This document shows, piece after piece, positions 25,327 to 36,840 of a stretch of DNA of 64,000 nt. The notes under the pieces are model-generated. The model ran no database searches. It was not told the origin of the DNA and worked only from the letters and a program-made list of their open reading frames with translations. A program made the position numbers and the translations under genes. Numbering within the stretch: the stretch's first letter is position 1; each line of letters opens with the position of its first letter. Location: NCBI GenBank assembly GCA_032207245.1, contig JAGEOH010000217.1, forward strand, positions 5,001 to 69,000, given 5' to 3'. Source of the DNA: Pardosa pseudoannulata. Taxonomy: Eukaryota; Arthropoda; Arachnida; Araneae; Lycosidae.

Positions 25327-25392
<66 letters not shown>
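25327..25392. repeat. (TA)n microsatellite, insertion target of the Tc1 element
   Basis: A TA run of about 66 bases ends exactly at the left end of the Tc1-type element; the right end continues with TATATATATA. The transposon appears to have split one microsatellite, as expected for an element that inserts at TA. Confidence 0.9.
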
Positions 25393-25395
<3 letters not shown>

Positions 25396-25618
25396 TCATG
25401 TCCATAAATTAAGGATAATGAAGTTCAGGCAATGAAAGAGACAAAAGCAAAACAAATTTGACTTATTTGTAAAGTCTATTTATTAAACAAAAGGTAAAGA
25501 GCAAAAAAGATGCTATATGTTTGACATAATTAATAAAAATTGCGATTTTTACTCCCTGGAGCAAATTTCAAAAAAGAACCTATTTACAGAAAACAGTATA
25601 ACATGGTTAGTATGATGG

Positions 25619-26647
25619 TTAATACGGAGTATGTCTCCCGGACGATGCAATACAAGCGTTACAACGCCTACGCATACTGAGTATCAGATTATCAATCTGA
25701 TCTTGGGGAGAATTACACCACTCATCAAGCAATGCCCTCCGAAGTTCCGATAGACAGTTGGGAGGGGGTTGACGGGCTGCAATTCGTCGGCCAAGCATGT
25801 CCCACACATGCTCTATTGGATTCAAGTCCGGTGAGTATGCTGGCCAATCCATACGGGGGATATCCTCCGATTGAAGGCATTCGTCTACAATTTTTGCACG
25901 GTGAGGTCGGGCGTTGTCATTCATATACAGAAATTCAGGACCCGTGGCGCCCCGAAACAAACGTACATGTTGTTACAGAATGACATCCCGATAGATGTGG
26001 CCTGTCATCGTTACACTCTGAACATGCAGGTCAGTTCTGGAACCAAGAATAATTCCTCCCCAAACGAGCCATCCTGCACCACCGTAACGGTGTCGTTCAA
26101 TGGTGTTCTCTTGGTGGTAACGGGTACCTGGCGCTCTCCATATGAAAGTCCGGCGAGAATCAGAATATAAACTGAACCTGGACTCGTCAGAAAAGATCAC
26201 ACAAGACCACTGTTGCGGTGTTCACAATGCATGCTCTCTAGCCCAGCATAATCGCAGGCGACAGTGAGTTGCGGTAAGGGGAACACATCTGACAGGCCTA
26301 CGAGCATATAGACCAATGTTCCCTAAGCGTCTGTACACGGTCTGCCTTGAAACTGTCGTACTGGTAGCTGAAGAGAGCTGACGAGACAGGTCTGATGCTG
26401 TGCTCCGTCTGTTTCTTTTGGCAGTAACTGCCAAATACCGGTCATCATTCGGCGTAGTAACTCGGGGGCGACCTGTGCTGTAACATCTACTCACATTACC
26501 ATCATGTTTGAATCGTTGCCAAAGCCTGGAGATGACACTCTGGACGATTCCAAGTTCCTCGGACACTTCCAACTGGGTACGTCCACATTCCAGTCGTCCG
26601 ATAATTCTACCACGTAAAAAATCATCCAAATGCTTCCTTTGTGCCAT
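25619..26647 (-). pseudogene. Tc1-type DD34E transposase with two in-frame stops
   Basis: All three open segments are in the same frame. The first (26222-26647, start chosen at MAQRKHLDD) holds the paired-like helix-turn-helix DNA-binding region. The second starts near 'VIFSDESRFSL' with catalytic Asp 1. The third holds 'FLYMNDNARPH' with Asp 2 and 'SPDLNPIEHVW' with the Glu, 34 residues after Asp 2. It ends with the usual 'R-R-x-x-A-C-I-A' C-terminus. A TGA near 26222 and a TAA near 25970 interrupt it; there are no frameshifts. The enzyme would cut the element out and reinsert it at TA. Only two point changes separate this copy from an open gene. Confidence 0.9.
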
Positions 26648-26763
26648 AACTATGCGGTTATTGCACTGAAAGGCTTTTAAAGCGCTTGTGAACAATTTTA
26701 CTTCTTTGCTACCATTCCTTATATACCCCTTTCATACATTCTCGTCATTGTGACGTACTAACC

Positions 26764-26777
26764 GCGCCATCTGGTGG
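26764..26777 (-). promoter_or_regulatory. CTCF-like motif inside the Tc1 element
   Basis: On the minus strand the sequence is CCACCAGATGGCGC, matching the well-known CTCF core CCAC-N-AGATGGCGC. It lies between the transposase start and the right inverted repeat. Whether it is bound cannot be judged from sequence alone. Confidence 0.4.
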
Positions 26778-26911
26778 TTTCCTGCAATTTGCATATTCTT
26801 CTTCAAGATGTGTGTGATAATTCTACAGGTGAAATTTTTATTTTAGAGCTCAATTTCTGTGTGATTCTGAATTATCCTTAATTTATGAACATGAGTGTAT
26901 ATATATATAAT

Positions 26912-26935
26912 GAGAGAGAGAGAGAGAGAGAGAGA
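26912..26935. repeat. (GA)n microsatellite
   Basis: A short GA run just right of the Tc1 insertion and its TA tract. Confidence 0.9.
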
Positions 26936-26939
26936 TGTT

Positions 26940-29690
26940 ATCCATGAAAAATAATGATTTATGGGTTTTGTGACGCTCCAGAATATTGCCTAATATTTAT
27001 GGAATAATAAAAATGTTGGATATTTCTCAAAGGAAAAATATACTCCTACTTTCATGCTAAACATGATACCTTGACAAATAGAGTTAGTTAATCCCAATTA
27101 TTCAATTTATTTTTCATAGCATATAATAGTTAAATTTTGTGAAAATATCAAATTTTGAGGTCTACAACAAAGACAGAAAAAAAGGTGGTTCTCATTGCGT
27201 CATAGGAATTGGCGAAACTTCTCACACATATTCGAAAAGGAAAAAAAAATGCTAATGTAGGACACAATTTATGCAGTAAATTTTTTATTAACTATTACAC
27301 TAAAATTTATAAGTAATATTTTAAGTACTGATGAGCCAATGGCTGTTAAAATATCAAATGTGAAAATTGTCTTGTGCGATAAGTATAAAAGTAGACAAAT
27401 TACTTTAAAATTCCCACGTTTTGGAAACTTTCAAAATTCCCCGGTTCTATCCAACTCTACCCACAGTGTAATCACTGAAATTTGTCGTTAAACAACCGGA
27501 CTTCCTACGGTTTTAGAGATAACAAAAAACTACTTCAAACACTTGAAATATTTCATTTGGAATTCGATCTTCATTCCTTTTCACTTTCGACAAGGAAGTG
27601 TCCATTTTGGATCACTGTTTTCCGGAATCAATCTTGGTACAAATCAATATCGTTGCTCATATTGGCAATATTTTCAAATGTTGTTAATATTTTCAATGGA
27701 AAATGGATATTGTTTAAAAGAAAGCATTGAAAAGTGTTACTTGGATTTCTTAGAAGAGAAACATTATTCGAAAAGATGAAATTAAACAAATCGATCCATG
27801 TTTTGGAATGTTGTTAAAAATGTCCTATTTTAGCAATATTCAGCGGTATTGAGATATTTTGTGGGACTCCCTTCAGAGTACCATGGGTTTTTTTTTAAAC
27901 CATTGTACCGATAATCATTTTCTGTTAAATATATAATCATGCCAAATCAGGTGTCATCGAAGATGCGGGAGAAATGCTTGGGAAACAGTCTCGAAATTGG
28001 TTTCAATTCTTGTCAACAACGTCATTTCATTGATTCGCCCAAATATCTATTCGCATTTTCGTAAGCAACACAATCCGTAGTCAAATGAACCCACGATTAA
28101 AAATTCTCATTCTTTGGAGGGAGCCCTCTTTGTATTACATTGGAAATTGGAATTATTTAGGGAGCATAATGTATGGTTACTAAAAGGGACTATTCATTAA
28201 ATAGTTAATTTATAAATGCTGTTTTGGTAAGCATCTTGGATCATAAGCACGAAAAATCGAATTCCATTTAAAGTAGGTTTAAACGCGTAAACATTTCAAA
28301 TAATAAAAATAAAATTAAGTCTAGTACTACCTAGGACCCGATTATCAAGATTTTAGACCCAGGGCAGAGAATTTGTTTGGGGCCCTTGGAGATTATTATT
28401 ACATTTTATTAATGTGTTGCTGAAAGACCTGCATCGATGACTATGTACATAGCATTTACTAACATTACTAGGGTATAAACTATTATTCCCCCGAAAAAAG
28501 CATATGTTTTTCGACACCCCCATGATATCTTAATTCTTCATTTGGTACCCCGGATACATGCCCCTCCTCTCGTTTTTGCCTTGAGCCCAGTGGCAGAAAA
28601 TTTGTAGAGAATTTTATACTCTGTCTGCAAAATTTACGTACAATTTTAATGAATAAATTTGGTATTAAACTAGCAATGTCGAATCATTTGATTTGAAACA
28701 TGCTATTTCTCATTATTTTTTAATTCCTTAAGTTCTTCAGACAGTTCTATGACAAATAAAATTAGTATTTTTAGTGTGAAGCTATAAAATTTCTTGCCTC
28801 CCTCCCTCCCTCCCTAAAAATAAAATGCATAAAAGTGTTCTCCCTATCAAAAATTTGGATACCGCTTCCAGAAATCGTGATACTCTGTGAAATAATGAAA
28901 AACTTAGCTCACATAATTTGTATATAGGATAAAAACATGAAATTTTTAAGTTTTTGAAATTACCTCTGGATATAAAAATTTTTGGGCCTCTGAAATCAGT
29001 GGGCATGGGCACATGTCCCGAGGGCGCTGGTACTACCTTCTTTTATAAAAATCATTCATACGCCTTTAAAATTCAGAGAAAAAAAATTATTTAACATGGG
29101 GTCTCGCGGGGAAACCGTCACTCGTTAAAGGGTTTTAATATTACTACTACTACTAATAATAATAATAATTATTATTATTATTTGAATAATAATAATCCAT
29201 AATAAATAATCCGTAGTCTTGAGGCCTTGATTACGTTGAAGTCATTGCTCTTTGCAGAAATGGAGAAGAAAAATCCAATTACCACTACGCGCTCTATGAC
29301 GCAAACATTCTTCGACTATATTATAGACGGTTCGGATTGAAAAATATTCATTTGGGATAGCATCTCCATTTCATGTAACAACAAAGGCCGATTACAAAAA
29401 TTCAGAAATCTATTCCCGTCAGACGCAAACTGAAATTTCAAGAGGAGGGATATTTGTGTTCCCAATGCACTGCTTGTATATTATTCAAAATTATGTCCTT
29501 TTTCCGAAAATAAGGAACGACATTTTTCAGGTCGTTTAAAAAAATGGTCTGCGCCCCTATAACAAATAGAGTGAAAAAATATTTAAACATGTTTTTATTT
29601 TTTTTTAACCTTATTAATACTTAAAAATATTTTGAAACACTTTGGAGATATTATTACTGAATAGTTTAATGGAGGGGAATATTTTTTATT
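26940..29690. other. Intergenic DNA, nothing recognised
   Basis: No coding sequence could be supported. An (AAT)n/(ATT)n patch lies at about 29138-29205 and a (CCTCC)-type run near 28797-28815. Confidence 0.4.
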
Positions 29691-29726
29691 TGGATGCTGA
29701 ATTTTCATAAAAAAGGGGACCGTTTC

Positions 29727-30060
29727 TAAATTTAAATTTACTTTTAATAACTTTAATAAATTTAAAATTTAAAACGAATATCCGGGTTTACATGAAAGCC
29801 TATTAAGGGTGTTTGGTAAATATTTTGTAAGAATCTATAACAAGTTTAGTCTCTAGAAACATTTTAAAAATTAAGAAAATTCATTAAAAAATAATTTTTA
29901 AACACATTGGATTTTATAATAAAATAAATTATTTTTACCATTTCCTTATTTCTACTGGGGGGGGGGGGCGAATCGTCCTCTTTCGGACCCATTTTCCCCA
30001 CGATGCGGCCCCCATCAGACTGATGCGTCCGTGCAAATGCCACCTTTGCCAGGCCCTTAA
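29727..30060 (+). repeat. Dispersed repeat family A, copy 2
   Basis: It matches 2083-2350 in the same orientation, with the same AT-rich left half and a GC-rich right half starting at a run of G at 29960. The right half is also shared with 15288-15400. A small extra segment (about 29778-29800) is absent from copy 1. No termini or duplication were found. Confidence 0.65.
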
Positions 30061-30427
30061 CTTCATTTTAAACGACATACCACGTTTTCTATAAAGAGTA
30101 ATAAAGACGTGGGGAACTTGCTCCCCACCTATAGAAGTGCAAGATAGTATTGGGCCGCCTCTAACGAGCTTACTGTATTATATTTATATTGTAGCGTACT
30201 GAGGCTCTAAGTGAGCCCGAAAAAGGATAGCGGAGGCCTACGTACAGACTAATGATATTTATTTAGAAACACAAGGTTGAAGTTATGATAAATACAGATG
30301 AAACGATGAATATCTACAATGAAATGATGATCGTTGCAGGAATCAGCTTCCTAAGAGAAAAGGGGGGGAGGACACTAACAGTCGCTCCCTCGACGTTCTG
30401 GGCCGATGAATTCGCAGGAGACTCGAT

Positions 30428-30663
30428 CGGTCAAAAAATTCTCTCTGGGTCTCGAACTCTGGTCTTTTATATCGTCGTCTGACCGCAAAATGTCCATCTC
30501 AGCTGATCGGACAGCTGGTTGATGACGTGGTGGGGAAAGCGCGCGTAGACTCTCTCGCCAGCAGGTGCTAGGGAAGTTAGCAGTAATCGGGAGCAATCTC
30601 GCCGATCATTAATCGATGTCTCTGGACAAACCCTTGGAGGAAAGTATTGCTGCTTCCCTTACA
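30428..30663 (+). repeat. 235-bp direct repeat, left copy
   Basis: It is identical to 36606-36840 except for one substitution and one single-base indel near its right end. The two copies lie directly outside the non-LTR retrotransposon, in the positions of target site duplications. It starts CGGTCAAAAAATTC and ends CTTCCCTTACA. Confidence 0.9.
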
Positions 30664-30841
30664 GTGCAGGGGGGGGTGTTGAGCAATTTGGTTTACCTCT
30701 GGAAACTGTGTATTTGGTGTCATACACACTTGGACAATTGCCCAGAGTATATTCAAGTATTTATAGCGATTAGTTCGTTGTTGGTAGTGCAAGCAATTGT
30801 CCTCTCTTCGGCTTACTTCCAGTCATCAGTAAACTGTTATC

Positions 30842-32734
30842 ATGCTTAACTGTGTCAGTGGCCTCCCCGTGGCCCCCCCCGGGAAACGTGACGGAGCGTC
30901 GCGGCTAAGTACTGACACATCTTCGTATGTAGCGGAGGTCGCTTCGGAGAATGGCTCTACAGATCGTAGCTTGTCAGGACCCGTGTGTGACGCCGCGCCC
31001 CTTGGGGGTGGAGCGACGAAGATACTCAAGGAGCTGTGCCCTGAGGCAATGGCCAGTTACGAGAGCATAATCAGGTGGATCCACTCGAGGCGCTTAAGGA
31101 TGAGTCTGAAAGATTCGACCCTCCTAACTGTGGAAGTATCTGCTCTACTCTCAAGCCTGGCCTCCGTGTTCAGGGAGAACCAGCAGCTCAGAGCTGGCAT
31201 GCTGTTTCCCAAAGGGACGACCCCCAAACAGGGAGTGATTAAGACTCTTCCTATGCCGAGCGGTCGTCTCACAGCTCTGGCGCCTTCTCAGAAACCTACG
31301 GACTTTAACAAGACGGGGCCTCAGCCCTGCAGACTCCCACGCAGGGAGTCTGTCCGTGGGGGGACGAACGTGACCAAGTCGGGACCTCAGTCCCGCAGGT
31401 GCCAACCCTCGAACGCTTCCTATGTCAGATCTATCGACTTGAACGACGCCGAACTGTCGCCTCGAGTTGTACTTGTAGATCTGTTCAAAGGCGGGCCTCA
31501 GCCCGCCGGCGAACGCCTAGGAAAGGGAAAGTCTCCAAGTCTGGAGGTCGAGTACCACCCCTCGAACGCATTTGGTGGAAAGCCCTCAGTGATGGATGAA
31601 GCAGAAGTTGCGACTGCGGACGAGAGGGATGAGTACACACCGGGAAAGCACTCGGCACGGTCGAAGAAATTCGCCCCGAGTCGCAAGTACCACAAAAAGG
31701 CCGCGCGGGGTCGACCCTGTCATGGGGTCGAGTACCGCAACTCGAACGTACGGGGAAACCCTCCTTCGGGAGGCGACTACCCACCCTCGAACGTACGGGG
31801 AAACCCTCCTTCGGGAGGCGACTACCCACCCTCGGCGACTCGTTCGTACGCGAACGTGCTCAAGACTCGGGCTAATGGGGCAAGCCTGAGCAGTTGCCGA
31901 GGTTCCAGACAGGGTGCCAAACCGGTGCTTCTCGTCTATCCTGCAAAGAGGGGAATGGCTCGCCCCTCGTCTCCTGTGACGGTGTCTGGGGTCTCCGTAC
32001 AGGCGCCTAGTTCTGAGAGTTGGGACTCAGAGCGGGTGCGAGAGTTGGTGACAAAATCAGTCAATCTCCTAGACTTGGGGATTCAGCTCGTTGCTTTGCA
32101 GCCCATCAGACACGGTGGAGTTGCAATCGAGTTGGGGTCGACTGCCCATGTAGCTACTCTGAGACAAGCAATCGAATCTAATCCCGCTACCAAGGACAGA
32201 GTCATTCTTAGGGATCCTAAGAGTGTTAAGCCACGCGTCATTGTATACGATGTCTCATCGGACGTTAAGGCCTCTGAAATTGTGCGAGCACTCAGGATTA
32301 AGATCGATGAAAAGCAGGAGACGGTTGCATCGGTGAAGCCTCTGTTCAGCTTGACTTCTTCCCTATCGAAGGACCAAGTCCACTGGGTGCTGGCAGTAGA
32401 GCCACCAGCATTCGACAAAGTGGTGAGTTTGGGGAAACTCCCTCTCAACTGGGGTGTATCTCGCATCTGCGAGTACCAAGGGGACACACGGTGGTATAGG
32501 TGTCATTAGTTCGGTCACACCTCGAAGTACTGTACCCAGGCGCAGATCTGCGCTAAGTGCACGGGTCAACACGACCACGTGGGTTGTACCAATGCTTTTC
32601 GGTGCGTTAATTGTGTTACGGCAAACTCTCTCTACGGCAAGAAGTTCAGTGTAGATCACCCTGCGACGGCCCGCAGCTGCCCAGCACGAGTCTGGGAGCT
32701 GACCCGTCTGAGAAACCAGATCAGATATGGTTAA
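30842..32734 (+). pseudogene. Retrotransposon ORF1 (gag-like, zinc knuckles), one stop
   Basis: The first 555 codons are open. They are rich in Pro, Gly, Ser and Arg, with repeated 'GPQ' patches and a duplicated 15-residue unit (31742-31831). A globular gag region, about residues 390-550, comes next. Translation meets TAG at 32507-32509 inside the first zinc knuckle; the same frame then runs on to TAA at 32732-32734. The second knuckle is C-x2-C-x3-H-x4-C (32553-32591) and the third C-x2-C with a later H and C, the R1-type arrangement. In the first knuckle the expected first Cys is Trp. ORF1 protein coats the element RNA. The stop lies immediately before the knuckles, so this copy would make a protein lacking them. 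Confidence 0.85.
31742..31831 (+). repeat. Two 45-bp tandem units inside ORF1
   Basis: A 45-bp unit encoding 15 residues (NVRGNPPSGGDYPPS) is repeated in frame twice with no differences, implying a very recent duplication. Confidence 0.9.
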
Positions 32735-35700
32735 CTCCATACGGTTTCTCCAGGGGAATTTGCACCACGCTAAGGCTGCGAATTCCTGCTGTGCTCAATT
32801 CGCTGTGGAGAGAAGCTGTGACGTGATTTGCGTATCGGAACCGTACACCTACATGCACTTAGTTACTGGATTATCCAAAACCCCATTTAAGCTCTACGCG
32901 CACGAAGAGGATCCGCGTGCCTGCCTCTTAGTGCGCAACTACCTCGACTGTCTTTTGGTGTTCTGCAGCCGAGACGTCACTGCGGTGAATCTCCAATTGA
33001 GCACCGGGAGCTCAGTCATGGCCGTATCTGTCTATCTCTCCCCGACGGAGCCTGTCGACCAGGTACTGAACGTACTGTCTGGGCTTCTCGGGAGGGGAGG
33101 AGCGACGGAGATGGTGATCATGGGCGACTTCAACGCTAAATCCCCCATGTGGGGTGGCGACTTGTTAGACTCTCGTGGTCGGGCGGTCCAAGACTGGATC
33201 GCTACTCACGGACTCCTCGTAGCAAACGACCCTAACAGCATTCCCACGTTTGACTGTATAAGGGGGCAGAGTTGGATAGACCTAACTCTCCTCAGGACCT
33301 CCTGTCCTGATCGTTACTACGGGTGGCGAGTCTGGGACGACGAGAATCTCTCGGATCATCGCTTTGTAACGTTGGACCTCCGTTTGACTGTTAGACAGGG
33401 AAACCTGTCGGCACCTAAGAGGATCAACTGGAAGCGGGTCGACAAGTCCAAACTGGCGTTGTCTTTAAAGTCTATTTTCGAGGAGTGCCCTCGACCCAAG
33501 GATTCACGTACTCTAATTTCCTCCCTCGATGGATTGAATGATAGCCTACTGCGTGCCACCGATCTGGCTACGCGCTCGAATCCTAGAGGAGCCGTTGTAC
33601 GCAGCGCTGTGCTCTGGTGGACCGATGAGCTAACCGTTCAGAAGTCCAAATGTAGAGCACTCCGTCGCCGACTCCGAGCTTCTGGGGACCCGAGTACGAG
33701 GGAGGCGTTTGTGAACTTATACCGTCGAGAGCGAGCCGTCTTTACCAAGATGGTGCAGGTAGCCAAGCACCGATCCTTTCGGAGCTACCTGGACAAGCTC
33801 ACGAGCAAGGCTGGATTCAGCCCTGAGTGTAAGTCGTTCATGCAGGAGAACACATTTCAGTCGAAACTGGAGCCGGTTACCACAGATCGTGGAACCACCA
33901 TAGACTCTGTGACGACGGTGAAAGCTATCATGGCTCACCACTTCCGCACAGTCAACGAACCTCGGTTCAGGAAAGCTCCCAGGGACGACTTGGAAGAAGT
34001 TCCCTTCTCAGAGAACGAAGTCACTCTCGCTCTAAGCGAACTCCAGAATAACAAGGCCACCGGCTTGGATGGACTCCCGATCGAAGTCCTGAAACTCGCT
34101 CACTCCACCGATCCGGAGTACCTGACGGCGATCATGAACGCCTGCCGAGATACTCGGTGTTTTCCTAGAGCTTGGAAGAACGCGCGGTGTGTTCTCATAG
34201 CCAAGCATGGTAGGGACTTATCGTCCTGCGACTCGTACCGACCACTCAGTTTGGTGAGCTCTTGGGGAAAACTCCTGGATAAGCTGATGTACAATCGGCT
34301 TAGGCACTTTGTCGAAAGCAGGGGGTTGCTCAGTGAATTCCAGTTCGGATTCCGGAAGCACCGGAGTGCGGTAGATGCACTTCAGCTGGTTGACGGGTTC
34401 ATCCGCACCAATCGCGGTGATGGCCTGCATACTGTGCTACTGTCGTTCGATATCAAAGGAGCCTTCGACACCGTCCGATGGACGGATGTCCTCCGGGAGC
34501 TTTACCGTCTCGGTATTCCCCTTGAACTCTTCCATCTGTATGGGAGCTTCCTGGATAACCGTTTGGCCACATACTGTGGCCGATCGTTCAGACACTCTGT
34601 CGAATACAACTGTGGAGTTCCACAGGGGTCTTGCTCGGGGCCGCTACTATGGATCATAGTGGCAAACTCCTTGCTTAGACACTTCGAGAGGTGCGACTTC
34701 TTTGCTCACGACAAGCTCGTGGCCTTTGCGGACGACTTTCTCTTCGTCCTCAAAGCCCGGAATCGGGAAGAGGTCATAGCTAAGACGAAACGAGCTGCAC
34801 TGCTCATGTCAGCGTGGTGTAAATCACACCACCTGAAACTTAGCGTGGGAAAAACCCAACTTCTCATAGTGTCACCCCGACGTGTTTGGAACTACAGGCT
34901 GAAGTTCGACCTGGACGGCGGTTCTTTCAGGAACTCGACGCAAATACGGTACCTCGGGGTAATGTTCGATGATAGGCATTCATTCACTGCACACCTCGAC
35001 CTTGTGGAGCGCAAGGCTAGGAAGGTGTTGCAGAAGCTGGCTAGAGTTACTCGACCCACTTGGGGACTTGGTGGAAAGACCATGAAGGCTCTGTATTGCA
35101 CCGTCCTGGAGAAGATAATCCTCTACGGGTGCGAAGTCTGGTACCGGAATACCGGGCGGCAGGATCTGAAACTTTCTCAAATCCAACGGGCCTGTCTGCT
35201 TTTGGTAACGAAGGCGTACAGGACTTTCTCGAATGAGGCCCTGCTAGTACTAGCAGGTGTAATGCCGCTGGAGTACTCCGCGAGAATCAGACAAGCGCTC
35301 TATCTCTGCAAAAGAGGTGTGTCCGGCATTGATCTGTTCGGGCTGACTTTCTCTCGGGACTGTGTGTACGGACCTCGTGGCCATACGGTGAACCCGTATG
35401 ACCTTGTCTCTGTCGACTTCGACGATATCCCGCCTACCAACAGGGGATGGGAGATCTTCACTGATGGCTCGAAGATGGATACCCCGCACGCCGGATCGCG
35501 TGTGGGGGCAGCGTTCGTCGCTTACCAGGATATACTTTGAGTATACCAAGGATATACTTTGGGATACTTTGGTATACCAAGGCGATCGCAACTCGGCTTG
35601 CCGATCGCAACTCGGTCTTCGACGCTGAGCTTTACGCTATCCTACAATCTCTTCTATGGGCCCTCAGAAAAATCTCGGACGGAAAACTGAGACTTCACTC

Positions 35701-36332
35701 AGATAGCCGATCCTCTCTTCTGGCCTTACGGGACCTAACCAGTTACTACTCCTGGGTGGTACTCATCAAGACCACGCTTTCGATCCTAGGGGGGACTCGG
35801 CGTTGAGGTGAGTTTTGGGTGGGTTCCGGCCCACACAGGCATCTCCGGTAACGAGGAAGCGGACGCGCTCGCCAAATCTGCGACCTCGAAGCCGGAGACC
35901 GACGCCAGCATGAGATTTTCTTGGGCTGTCGTCGGAGGGATGTTGAAGAAGGCGGCACTCAAGTGGTGGCAGGAACGCTGGGACAGCTCCATCACCGGCC
36001 GGTGGACTCACTCTCTGCTGCCTCAGGTCTCCCTAGGACGGTGCGAGAGAGACTTCTACCTTAATCAGATACTTACTGGCCATGGTATCATACCTGAGTT
36101 CCAATTAAAAAGGTTCGGTAAGAGCGGGTTGTGCCCGTACGATGACGAACCGGGAACCGTGAACCACCTGGTCTACCACTGTAGGCGTAACAGTGAGATT
36201 CGGAAGTCCCACTTCCCTATCAGTTCCCGTCCAATAACAGCACTGAGCCTCACTAGCTTGGTTCAACTTCCTCGGGTTCGGGAGGGCCTGAGGAAAATGA
36301 TCGTGCTGCTCTTTGACGAGCTCGACCCATAA
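32727..36332 (+). pseudogene. Retrotransposon ORF2: AP endonuclease, RT, RNase H
   Basis: The ATG at 32727 overlaps the end of ORF1 by eight bases. A 937-codon frame (32727-35540) holds an AP-type endonuclease (about residues 1-225, with 'CVSEPY', 'GDFNAKSPMWGG' and 'LSDHRFV'), which nicks the target. The reverse transcriptase follows (about 450-730, with 'YRPLSLVS', 'FDIKGAFD', 'GVPQGSCSGPLLW' and the catalytic 'AFADDF'). RNase H starts at 'WEIFTDGSK' but is broken at about 35525-35600 by small duplications. It resumes in another frame with 'FDAELYAI' and 'LHSDSRSS', breaks again near 35800, and ends with 'WVPAHTGISGNEEADALAKSA' and a C-terminal knuckle ('CPYDDEPGTVNHLVYHC'). Endonuclease and RT motifs look intact; RNase H would be missing from the product. 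Confidence 0.9.
35525..35615 (+). repeat. Local duplications that break RNase H
   Basis: The words GATATACTTTG and GTATACCAAGG recur two to three times, followed by CGATCGCAACTCGG twice. These nested short tandem duplications insert extra bases between the first and second RNase H motifs and shift the frame. Confidence 0.75.
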
Positions 36333-36605
36333 ACCCCATCTTTATTAAGATCCGAGCTACGCCGCGTCATCGACCAGTACCTTTCCTCCTGGGTCGACCT
36401 GGGATTCTCCGGATTCCACATCGGCTCTTCACCCCGTCGCGTCGCTCATCGGGAAGCTCTCCCAACCACTGTTGCAATTAGGGATGAATCTCTGATCCGG
36501 ACCCGACCCGCCTGGGTAGGACTCCCGGAGGAGAAAGCGCGTCCTCGCAACATCCAGAGCAAGCCCGAGACCGGCGTGCGGATGACACCCGCTAGCACCC
36601 TCCGA

Positions 36606-36840
36606 CGGTCAAAAAATTCTCTCTGGGTCTCGAACTCTGGTCTTTTATATCGTCGTCTGACCGCAAAATGTCCATCTCAGCTGATCGGACAGCTGGTTGA
36701 TGACGTGGTGGGGAAAGCGCGCGTAGACTCTCTCGCCAGCAGGTGCTAGGGAAGTTAGCAGTAATCGGGAGCAATCTCGCCGATCATTAATCGATGTCTC
36801 TGGACAAATCCTTGGAGGAAGTATTGCTGCTTCCCTTACA
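36606..36840 (+). repeat. 235-bp direct repeat, right copy
   Basis: It is the partner of 30428-30663 at about 99% identity. It continues on its right into the rest of the LTR-like sequence (36841-37130), just as the left copy is preceded by LTR-like sequence (30190-30427). This is what a duplicated insertion site inside an LTR would look like. Confidence 0.9.

Larger units (their letters stand above)
25393..26897 (-). mobile_element. Tc1-type DNA transposon, near full length
   Basis: The ends are 27-bp inverted repeats starting CACTCATG and running through ATAAATTAAGGATAAT; the two ends differ at only one position (tccat versus ttcat). TA lies on both sides (25391-25392, 26898-26899). The 1505-bp body carries one transposase gene on the minus strand. 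The well-matched ends and few coding lesions point to recent insertion. Because the transposase is interrupted, mobility would need an enzyme from another copy. Confidence 0.93.
30664..36605 (+). mobile_element. R1/I-type non-LTR retrotransposon
   Basis: A 5.94-kb GC-rich element set in AT-rich DNA. It has a 5' leader of about 180 bases, a gag-like ORF1, an ORF2 with endonuclease, reverse transcriptase and RNase H, and a 3' region of about 270 bases without poly(A). It moves by target-primed reverse transcription. The composition and the PQGS-x-x-GPL-W and FADD reverse transcriptase signatures fit the R1/I group. The insertion is complete at both ends, judged by the flanking duplication. ORF1 has one stop and ORF2 has frameshifts only in the RNase H part, so it is recently dead. 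Confidence 0.85.

Noticed and set aside
31057..32740. Several long minus-strand frames opposite retrotransposon ORF1
   Set aside because: They are shadows of a GC-rich coding strand; the plus-strand frame has the zinc knuckles and the overlap with ORF2.
32363..35591. Minus-strand and alternate-frame ORFs opposite ORF2
   Set aside because: Endonuclease, RT and RNase H motifs all lie on the plus strand; the others have no domain likeness.
30664..36605. Reading the 235-bp direct repeats as LTRs of the internal element
   Set aside because: The internal genes are AP endonuclease and non-LTR reverse transcriptase; the repeats lack TG...CA ends, and the outer sequence supplies such ends instead.
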